Source of the DNA: Candidatus Dormiibacterota bacterium
GTDB taxonomy: Bacteria; Chloroflexota; Dormibacteria; Aeolococcales; Bog-877
Direction of reading: 5' to 3'
Assembly: GCA_003132265.1 (NCBI GenBank)
Contig: PKXE01000037.1
Coordinates: 11,623 to 23,795 of the forward strand
Length of the DNA stretch: 12,173 nt
In this document: positions 7,567 to 12,173 of the stretch, one piece after another
How positions within the stretch are numbered: position 1 is the stretch's first letter
Layout of the letters: each line of letters starts with the position of its first letter
Made by a program: the position numbers and the translations under genes
The notes under the pieces: generated by a model
Seen by the model: only the letters and a program-made list of their open reading frames with translations
Told to the model about the DNA's origin: nothing
The model's database searches: none

Positions 7567-8459
7567 CCCCCTTGGCGGGCGCCTCCACCCAGGGACTGGT
7601 CGGCGAGAGCGACCTCTCGCGGGCGGTCGACGAGGCCGCCGAATGCACCGCGCTCCAGCCGCTCCAGGGCAACCTCTTCGAGATCCGCTTCCGCGCCCCC
7701 GAAGTGGCCCGACGAGCTCAGCCCGGCCAGTTCGCCCAGATCTGGGTGGAGCAGAGCCACATCCCGCTGCTGCGCCGGCCGTTCTCCTTCAGTAGGGCCC
7801 AACCTCGGGAGGGGGTCGTCTCCTTCTACATCGGAGCGGTCGGGGAGGGCAGCCGACGACTCCGGAGGTTCTCCCCCGGTGACAGTGCCCGGATCCTGGG
7901 CCCCTTGGGCCGGGGGTTTACCCTCCCGGACCGGCCGGGCCGGTCGGTTCTGGTCTCGGGCGGACTGGGCGCGGCACCCTTCCCGCTGCTCGGGGAGCGG
8001 CTGCTGGAGAGAGGAGAGCAGGTGGTCTGGGTGAACGGCGCCCGGACTCAGTCCGAGCTCTACCCGGGTGAACTCGTCCCCAACGGAATGGCGGAGCTGG
8101 TCCAGTTCACGGAGGACGGCAGCCAGGGCCGGCGGGGCCGGGTCACTGCCGGACTTCTGCCCTCCCTCAAGGGCGCTGACCGCATCTACGCCTGCGGCCC
8201 CAATCAGATGCTGGCGGCACTCTTCGCTCTAATTTCGGAGTCCGCGTTCGAGGAGGGTGGTGCGCCCCAGCTGGAGGTTTCCATCGAGGCACCGATGGGC
8301 TGCGGCTTCGGCACCTGCCTGGGCTGCGCGATCCCGCTCCGTCCCGGGGCCGGCGGCGAGGGTCCAGTTGTCGGCCTCTGTTGTCGCCAGGGCCCGGTGC
8401 TGCGGGGTTCGCTGCTGGACTGGGAGCGGCTGCTGCAGCAACCGGAGCACCTGGGATGA
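7563..8459 (+). CDS. pyrK: dihydroorotate dehydrogenase electron-transfer subunit
   Basis: PyrK carries FAD and a [2Fe-2S] cluster and passes electrons from the class 1B dihydroorotate dehydrogenase (the next gene) to NAD+. The 298-residue protein shows the flavin motif RRPFSFS (71-77), GPLGRGF (113-119), the nucleotide-binding GGLGAAPF (133-140) and YACGP (209-213). The cluster ligands are MGCGFGTCLGC (C247, C252, C255) with a fourth cysteine at 273 or 274 in GLCCRQGP. The GTG start overlaps the carAB stop (GTGA). About 25 residues precede the first recognisable strand, somewhat more than in Bacillus PyrK, so a later start cannot be excluded. Pairing with pyrD in the same operon supports the assignment over related flavin reductases. 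Confidence 0.93.
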   Translation: MTPLAGASTQGLVGESDLSRAVDEAAECTALQPLQGNLFEIRFRAPEVARRAQPGQFAQIWVEQSHIPLLRRPFSFSRAQPREGVVSFYIGAVGEGSRRLRRFSPGDSARILGPLGRGFTLPDRPGRSVLVSGGLGAAPFPLLGERLLERGEQVVWVNGARTQSELYPGELVPNGMAELVQFTEDGSQGRRGRVTAGLLPSLKGADRIYACGPNQMLAALFALISESAFEEGGAPQLEVSIEAPMGCGFGTCLGCAIPLRPGAGGEGPVVGLCCRQGPVLRGSLLDWERLLQQPEHLG

Positions 8460-9424
8460 TCACGATCACCCCTCCCTTCGATCCCCGGGTCGACCTCGGC
8501 AGAGGGCTGGTCCTGGCCAACCCGATCGGAGTCGCCTCGGGGACCTTCGGCTTCGGGTTCGAGGCCGAGGCCTTGGTCGGCATCACCCATCTGGGCGCGA
8601 TCTTCTCCAAAGGAACGACGGCGGTGGCCCGGGAGGGCAATCATCCCCCCCGGATTGCGGAGACCGCGGCGGGCATGCTCAACTCCATCGGCCTGCAGAA
8701 CCCGGGGGTGGAAGTGGTTGCGCGGGACTACGCCGCGAGGTGGGCTCAGTGGCCGGTCCCGGTCCTGGTCAACGTCGCAGGAGCGGACATCTCCGAGTAC
8801 GTCGCCATCGTCCAGCACCTGGACGGGGTCAGCGGGGTTTCGGGGGTGGAGCTGAACATCTCCTGCCCCAACATCGCTCACGGGCTGGACTTCGCGACCG
8901 AGCCCGGGGCGGCCGCCCGCTGCGTCGCCGCGGTCCGGGCTGTCACGACGCTGCCGTTGGTGGTGAAGCTGAGCCCCAACGTCACGGACATCGCCGAGGT
9001 CGCGCGCGCCGTGGCGGACGCGGGCGCGGACGCGGTCTCGGCCGTGAACACCTACCTCGGGATGAAGATGGCCTTGCACGCTCGTCGGCCAGTACTTCCC
9101 GGCCTCGGCGTAGGCGGCCTGAGCGGCCCCGCGATCAAGCCGTTGGCCCTAGCCGCTGTCGCCAAAGTTCGCCGGGCGGTCGGGATCCCGGTGATCGGGA
9201 TCGGCGGGATCGCCACCACCGCCGACGCCCTGGAATTCCTGGTGGCGGGAGCTGACGCGGTCCAGGTGGGAACCGCCAACTTCAACAATCCTCAGGCCAG
9301 CCGGGAGATCGTCGAGGGGTGCCTGGCCTACGCGGAGCAGCACCACCTGCAGCGCTTTACCGACCTCCGCTGGCAGGAACAGGACCATCCCGGGTCCCGG
9401 GAGCCCTCTCTGGACGTCGACTGA
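8456..9424 (+). CDS. pyrD: dihydroorotate dehydrogenase, class 1B catalytic subunit
   Basis: PyrD oxidises dihydroorotate to orotate on FMN, then hands electrons to PyrK. Motifs seen in the 322 residues are NPIGVASGTFGFG (22-34), SKGTT (51-55), MLNSIGLQNPGVE (74-86), the catalytic loop NISCPN (134-139) with C137 as the class 1 base, KLSPN (171-175), NTYLGM (198-203), GGLSGPAIKP (220-229) and the FMN phosphate site IGIGGI...VGTANF (247-276). The active-site cysteine and adjacent pyrK mark class 1B. The frame is open upstream to 8381, but ATG 8456 overlaps the pyrK stop (ATGA), has GGAG eight bases upstream, and is where homology starts. The C-terminus runs about 10-15 residues past the usual end. 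Confidence 0.95.
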   Translation: MITITPPFDPRVDLGRGLVLANPIGVASGTFGFGFEAEALVGITHLGAIFSKGTTAVAREGNHPPRIAETAAGMLNSIGLQNPGVEVVARDYAARWAQWPVPVLVNVAGADISEYVAIVQHLDGVSGVSGVELNISCPNIAHGLDFATEPGAAARCVAAVRAVTTLPLVVKLSPNVTDIAEVARAVADAGADAVSAVNTYLGMKMALHARRPVLPGLGVGGLSGPAIKPLALAAVAKVRRAVGIPVIGIGGIATTADALEFLVAGADAVQVGTANFNNPQASREIVEGCLAYAEQHHLQRFTDLRWQEQDHPGSREPSLDVD

Positions 9425-9579
9425 CCTTCCCCTGCTCACTGGTTGGCGAAGGTGCCAAAAACTCAGTTTGCCCCCACGAAGGCACCAGCTGGCTAGTTCA
9501 AATCCCCCCATAAAAGGTCCGTTTGACAGCCAGGTTGACCGCCACGCGTTAGTCGGCGGCGACCGTCCCACCTAGTGCA
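9425..9579. other. spacer between pyrD and the IS element
   Basis: No gene is seen. GGTGCC (9451-9456) and GGCACC (9481-9486) could pair around a 24-base loop that itself holds AAAC/GTTT, but no T-run follows, so a terminator is not established. TTGACA at 9523-9528 resembles a -35 box without a convincing -10 before the element begins. Confidence 0.3.
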
Positions 9580-10657
9580 CTGTCTCAGGGGAACGTTGAC
9601 GGTGTAGCGAGGCCAGGATCTCGTCCGCGGTCTTGACCCAGACAAAGGGCTTGCAGTCTTCGTTCCAGGCGTCGATGAAGCGCTGGATCGCTTGCGTGAG
9701 AGCGCGAACCCTGGGGAAGGCGCCGCGCCGGATGGCGCGCCGGCTGAGGATCGAGAACCAGGTCTCCACCTGGTTGAGCCAGCTGGAGCTGGTGGGTGTG
9801 AAGTGGATCCGGATGCGCGGGTGCTTGGGGAGCCACGCCTCGACTTCGGGGGCCTTGTGTGTCGAGAGGTTGTCGACGATGACGTGAAGTCGGCGGTGGG
9901 GATAGGTTCGCGCCAGCAGTTGGAGGAAGGCCAGAAACTCCTCCGCCCGGTGCTTCTCGTAACAGCCCCCCGTGACAGCGCCGGTGGCCAGGTCGAGGGC
10001 GGCGAACAGGGTGGTGGTGCCGTTGCGCTTGTAGTCGTGGGTCATCGTGCCGGCCCGGCCAGGAACCATGGGCAGGCTCGGCTGGGTGCGGTCCAGCGCT
10101 TGGATCTGGCTCTTCTCGTCCATGCATAGGACGATCGCGTTCTCGGGCGGGTTCAGATAGAGGCCGACCACGTCGCGGACCTTCTCCTCGAGCTGGGGGT
10201 CGGTGCTGAACTTGAAGGTGCGAGTGAGGTGGGGCTGGAGGCCGGCGTCGCGCATGATCCGGTGGACCGTGGCGTGACTGGTTCCGAGCTGCTGGGCGAG
10301 TCGCCGGCTGCTCCAGTGCGTGCTGCCGGCGGTGGGCGGGCGCAACGCGGTGGCGATCACCTTCTCGACGAAGTCCCGCCCATAGGTGGGCTTGGGGCCG
10401 CGACCCTCCGCCTCTTCCAGGCCCTCCAGGCCGAAGGCCTCGAACCGTGCTCGCCACTTGAGAACGCTCGGTTTCGACGTGCCGAGCCGCTTGGCGATCA
10501 GCTGATTGGGCACTCCGTCCGCAGCGATCAGGATCATGCCGGCCCGCAAGACCTGACGGTGGGGGAGGATCCGGCTCCGTGACCAGATGTCGAGCTGCCC
10601 CCGCTGTGCCGCCGTGACCGTGAGCGGCGCAGCAGCAGTCGACACCGCCGAGATCAT
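9572..10657 (-). CDS. IS630-family DDE transposase
   Basis: The transposase cuts and joins the ends of its own element. From ATG 10657 it has 361 residues, full length for the family. A helix-turn-helix occupies about residues 30-85 (AGMILIAADGVPNQLIAKRL, then TSKPSVLKW). A second winged-helix-like part follows at about 108-145 (HWSSRRLAQQLGTSHATVHR). The catalytic triad is D180 (VLCMDEKSQIQ), D262 (HVIVDNLSTHK) and E298 (SWLNQVETWFSIL), with 35 residues between the last two, as in IS630/Tc1 enzymes. No frameshift or internal stop is seen, so it could be active. A GTG at 10681 would add eight residues but lies within the terminal repeat; neither start has a strong ribosome site. The TAG stop lies about six bases outside the left terminal repeat, so the last residues are read from flanking DNA. 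Confidence 0.93.
   Translation of the reverse strand: MISAVSTAAAPLTVTAAQRGQLDIWSRSRILPHRQVLRAGMILIAADGVPNQLIAKRLGTSKPSVLKWRARFEAFGLEGLEEAEGRGPKPTYGRDFVEKVIATALRPPTAGSTHWSSRRLAQQLGTSHATVHRIMRDAGLQPHLTRTFKFSTDPQLEEKVRDVVGLYLNPPENAIVLCMDEKSQIQALDRTQPSLPMVPGRAGTMTHDYKRNGTTTLFAALDLATGAVTGGCYEKHRAEEFLAFLQLLARTYPHRRLHVIVDNLSTHKAPEVEAWLPKHPRIRIHFTPTSSSWLNQVETWFSILSRRAIRRGAFPRVRALTQAIQRFIDAWNEDCKPFVWVKTADEILASLHRQRSPETVH
9580..9600. repeat. IS630 terminal inverted repeat, left
   Basis: It begins CTGTCTCA and ends GTTGAC. It matches the reverse complement of 10677-10697 at 14 of 21 positions without gaps and better with one gap (GTTGAC against GTGAC). It lies inside the 3' end of the transposase gene. 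Confidence 0.7.
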
Positions 10658-10676
10658 CTCATGATCCCGTCCGACA

Positions 10677-10697
10677 GTCACGTTATTCGTGAGACAG
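10677..10697. repeat. IS630 terminal inverted repeat, right
   Basis: It runs from GTCACGTT to TGAGACAG and is the inverted partner of 9580-9600. It lies upstream of the transposase ATG; a possible GTG start at 10681 falls inside it. Confidence 0.7.
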
Positions 10698-10732
10698 CCC
10701 CGGCCACTGGACGGATGCGGGACGCGGAGGGC

Positions 10733-10762
10733 TTGACTTTGCGTGGCAAAGGGCGGTAGCTT
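10733..10762 (+). promoter_or_regulatory. promoter of the membrane-protein/regulator cassette
   Basis: TTGACT (10733-10738) and TAGCTT (10757-10762) are separated by 18 bases. They resemble a sigma-70 type -35 and a TAnnnT -10. Transcription would start near 10769, about 26 bases before the first gene. Both boxes are overlapped by copies of the same palindrome, which supports repressor control. Confidence 0.6.
10737..10751. promoter_or_regulatory. operator palindrome, copy 1
   Basis: CTTTGCGTGGCAAAG is a perfect 6-3-6 inverted repeat (CTTTGC / GCAAAG). It overlaps the last two bases of the -35 box. It shares CTTTG....GCAAAG with copy 2, whose centre lies 23 bases downstream. Confidence 0.65.
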
Positions 10763-10774
10763 TGTTATGCAAAG
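10760..10774. promoter_or_regulatory. operator palindrome, copy 2
   Basis: CTTTGTTATGCAAAG has arms CTTTG and CAAAG and overlaps the -10 box and the probable transcription start. Its right side extended (GCAAAGTC) mirrors the left side of copy 1 extended (GACTTTGC), giving a symmetric pair about two helical turns apart. The likely ligand is the winged-helix protein encoded at 11753-12061, by inference. Confidence 0.65.
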
Positions 10775-10794
10775 TCAATGGAGGCAGCATCCCG

Positions 10795-11088
10795 ATGAAC
10801 GCACCAAACGACAACACCGCTTGGAAACGCCGGCACGGGTGGTGGCTAGCTCCCCCGCGACCCGGCCTGCAACGCCGGATCCACCCATGGGAGTACCGCC
10901 GCCTCCGCTTCTTCGGCGTCAGGCATATTGCCGCTGGCAGTGTCGCGGCCGCCGCGGGCTTCATTTGCCTCGCGTACGGCGGCTACGGATGGGCAGCCTT
11001 CTTCCTGGTTGTCGCGACGCTGAATATCGCGTGGGGCTGCTGGGATCTGGCCATCGCCCGCTCGGCATCCGCCAGCCGCAAGGTATGA
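10795..11088 (+). CDS. small two-helix membrane protein, function unknown
   Basis: The 97-residue protein has a basic, Trp/Pro-rich N-terminus (WKRRHGWWLAPPRPGLQRR, about 10-28) and HPWEYRRLRFFGVRH, then two hydrophobic segments at about 42-61 and 64-84 joined by a short GGYGW turn. Positive charges before the first segment put both ends in the cytoplasm. ATG 10795 is chosen because GGAGG lies at 10780-10784, ten bases upstream. An ATG at 10762 is in frame but falls in the promoter and operator. It is the first gene after the twin operators and its stop overlaps the next start (ATGA). No function is recognised; the layout resembles small membrane proteins paired with winged-helix regulators in actinobacteria-like genomes. 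Confidence 0.75.
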   Translation: MNAPNDNTAWKRRHGWWLAPPRPGLQRRIHPWEYRRLRFFGVRHIAAGSVAAAAGFICLAYGGYGWAAFFLVVATLNIAWGCWDLAIARSASASRKV

Positions 11089-11756
11089 ACGACACCCGTG
11101 ATCCGGAGGAGGCCGCGACCGACGACAACGGCGGTGCGCTCGACCCGCGTGAGGCAGCGCGGCTGCTGGAGCAGACGAGCCGCGAGGCGCAGCGTCAATT
11201 CTCGCTGACCCCGCCGCTGGTGACGGCGGTGATGGGATTGGTGATCCTGGCCGCCTACGTCGCCCTCTGGCTCTCGGTGCTCGGGCAGCACCCCTACAGC
11301 GGACCGAACCTCGGCGTGATCGCCCTGGTGTACGCGACGGTCGCCGTCGGGAGCGCCGTGGGCGTGAAGGTCTACCAGCGTGCCAGGGCCGGCGTCAGCG
11401 GTCCCTCCGTAGCTCTCGGCGCCGCCGAGGGCATTGCGCTCCTGGTGTCGATCGGCGGGAGCCCCGTGATTCAGGGCGCGCTCAAGTACTACGGCGCGAG
11501 CAATGCGATCGTCTATGGGGTGATCCCGGCCGCAGGGCCACTGATCGTCGTCGGGACGACCGTCGCGGGGATCGCCGCCAGCAAGGCCGACTGGCCACAG
11601 TTCGGCGCCGCGCTCGCGGTCGTCACCGGCGGTGTGGTCGCCTTGTTTGTGGGGCCGATCAACGCGTGGCTGGTCGCCGGGATCGCCCTGTTCGCCGGGG
11701 TGGTCGGCTACGCCGCTGCCACCGCCTGGCAGCGCCGCGCCGCCGTCCGCGTGTGA
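11085..11756 (+). CDS. polytopic membrane protein, function unknown
   Basis: The 223-residue protein starts with a soluble acidic segment (LDPREAARLLEQTSREAQRQ at about 19-38, likely helical). Hydrophobic segments follow at about 44-66, 76-96, 140-165, 172-192 and 194-214, with a weaker one near 112-130, so five or six membrane helices. A short loop, GQHPYSGPN (67-75), joins the first two. No enzyme or transporter motif is seen. The same frame is open upstream to 10743, but that part is a shadow of the gene before it. ATG 11085 overlaps that gene's stop and starts the distinctive segment. It overlaps the regulator start by four bases (GTGA), so all three proteins are probably made together. 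It may be the target or the sensor partner of the regulator; this is inference. Confidence 0.78.
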   Translation: MNDTRDPEEAATDDNGGALDPREAARLLEQTSREAQRQFSLTPPLVTAVMGLVILAAYVALWLSVLGQHPYSGPNLGVIALVYATVAVGSAVGVKVYQRARAGVSGPSVALGAAEGIALLVSIGGSPVIQGALKYYGASNAIVYGVIPAAGPLIVVGTTVAGIAASKADWPQFGAALAVVTGGVVALFVGPINAWLVAGIALFAGVVGYAAATAWQRRAAVRV

Positions 11757-12061
11757 CCGCGGAAGCGCTGGACCCGCTGATCCACGCGCCAGCCCGCCTG
11801 CGGATCGTGGCGACACTTGCCGCGCTGCCCGAGGGCGACGCGCTCTCGTTCACCCGCCTGCAGGACATGCTCGAGCTGACCCCCGGCAACCTGATCACCC
11901 ACCTGCGAAAGCTCGAGGACGCCGGCTATCTCGCGTGCACCAAGTCGTTCGACGGGCGCGTGCCGAAGACGGAGTACAAGCTCACCGCTGCGGGCAGGAA
12001 GGCGCTCGAGCGGTACCTGTCGCACATGGAAGCGCTGATTCTGGCCACTCGGGGGAAGTAA
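11753..12061 (+). CDS. winged-helix transcriptional regulator (MarR/ArsR-like, HTH_34 type)
   Basis: The 102-residue protein is nearly all one winged-helix domain. LDPLIHAPARLRIVATLAAL (6-25) forms the first helices, LSFTRLQDMLELT (31-43) leads into the recognition helix PGNLITHLRKLEDAGYL (44-60), and the wing is KSFDGRVPKTEYKLT (64-78). A C-terminal helix, AAGRKALERYLSHMEALI (79-96), is probably the dimer interface. It has no cysteine pair or ligand domain, so it may sense through a partner or act as a simple repressor. The GTG start overlaps the membrane-protein stop; an open frame extends upstream to 11666, but the family homology begins here. As a dimer it would suit the twin palindromes at 10737-10774. 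Specificity for them is inferred from operon position only. Confidence 0.88.
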   Translation: MTAEALDPLIHAPARLRIVATLAALPEGDALSFTRLQDMLELTPGNLITHLRKLEDAGYLACTKSFDGRVPKTEYKLTAAGRKALERYLSHMEALILATRGK

Positions 12062-12148
12062 CGGCGACGAGCGACGAGACGAACGGCGACGGGCGACGGC
12101 ACAAACGGCGACGAGCGACGGCATGAACGGCGACGAGCGACGGGTGAG
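12061..12148. repeat. 22-bp tandem repeat, four copies
   Basis: Units start at 12061, 12083, 12105 and 12127. Each begins ACGGCGACGAGCGACG (unit 2 has one change, A to G) followed by six variable bases. A degraded fifth copy may run to the window end, which carries GAGCGACGG again. Within a unit, GCGACG recurs, so the repeat probably grew from a shorter motif. It begins at the last base of the regulator stop codon. Unit length is not a multiple of three. Confidence 0.85.
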
Positions 12149-12173
12149 CGGCGATTGGGTGAAGAGCGACGGG
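12123..12173 (+). CDS. possible start of a further gene, cut by the window edge
   Basis: From ATG 12123 a frame is open for 17 codons to the window end (MNGDERRVSGDWVKSDG). A GTG in the same frame at 12144 is an alternative. No good ribosome site is seen and the first codons are made of the 22-bp repeat, so this may be chance. No homology can be judged from so few residues. Confidence 0.2.
   Translation, partial: MNGDERRVSGDWVKSDG

Larger units (their letters stand above)
9580..10697 (-). mobile_element. IS630-family insertion sequence
   Basis: The element of about 1.12 kb is bounded by imperfect 21-bp inverted repeats and encodes one DDE transposase on the - strand. The outer eight bases of the repeats (CTGTCTCA / TGAGACAG) are identical. 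IS630 elements normally insert at TA and duplicate it; no TA directly flanks either end as placed here. Either the ends lie a few bases elsewhere or one flank has been rearranged. It separates the pyr operon from an unrelated cassette. Confidence 0.82.

Noticed and set aside
9491..9506. tRNA-like T-loop sequence (AGTTCAAATCCCC) in the pyrD-IS spacer
   Set aside because: The flanking bases cannot form the five-pair T stem, and no anticodon arm, D arm or acceptor stem is found upstream.
9523..9554. Second promoter after pyrD (TTGACA at 9523)
   Set aside because: No -10 box lies at 16-19 bases; the nearest weak one (TTAGTC) is at 20, and the downstream DNA on this strand is the antisense of the transposase.
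9692..10129. + strand open frame inside the IS element
   Set aside because: It lies opposite the conserved catalytic region of the transposase and has no recognisable motif. It is a shadow frame.
10743..11756. 337-codon open frame covering the whole first half of the cassette
   Set aside because: Its first 114 codons are an out-of-frame shadow of the 97-residue membrane protein and start inside the operator. The real gene starts at ATG 11085.
12061..12148. CRISPR array
   Set aside because: The 22-bp units abut directly with only six variable bases, so there are no unique spacers of CRISPR length, and no cas gene is near.

Overview
The window is high-GC bacterial DNA. Its first three quarters carry an almost complete de novo pyrimidine operon on the + strand: pyrB, pyrR, pyrC, a fused carA-carB, pyrK and pyrD. 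Together these genes turn bicarbonate, glutamine, ATP and aspartate into orotate. The two last steps (pyrE, pyrF) are not in the window. PyrR attenuation combined with a PyrK-dependent class 1B dihydroorotate dehydrogenase is typical of Gram-positive-type and related lineages. Together with the GC content this suggests a deep-branching Terrabacteria member (Dormibacterota, Chloroflexota or an unusual actinobacterium). That placement is inference; no marker gene fixes the phylum.

Region 1-256 is the regulatory leader. It holds a textbook PyrR-binding hairpin (161-191) overlapping an intrinsic terminator (188-244) just ahead of pyrB. A pairing between the two (177-184 with 205-213) could act as antiterminator. 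PyrR is encoded as the second gene, so the operon probably senses UMP through its own product. From pyrB to pyrD every junction is a 4-base ATGA, TTGA or GTGA overlap, except pyrC/carAB, which has a 1-base gap.

Region 9425-10697 is a short spacer followed by an IS630-family element on the - strand, with an intact transposase and imperfect 21-bp terminal inverted repeats (9580-9600 and 10677-10697). It lies where further pyr genes might be expected, and no TA target duplication is visible.

Region 10698-12061 is a separate three-gene cassette: a small two-helix membrane protein, a polytopic membrane protein and a winged-helix regulator, again joined by ATGA and GTGA overlaps. Its promoter carries two copies of a 15-bp palindrome, CTTTGNNNNGCAAAG, one over the -35 and one over the -10. 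This looks like an autoregulated membrane-protein operon of unknown function and is the best candidate for something undescribed. The window ends in a 22-bp tandem repeat (four copies from 12061), which may run into the start of another gene.
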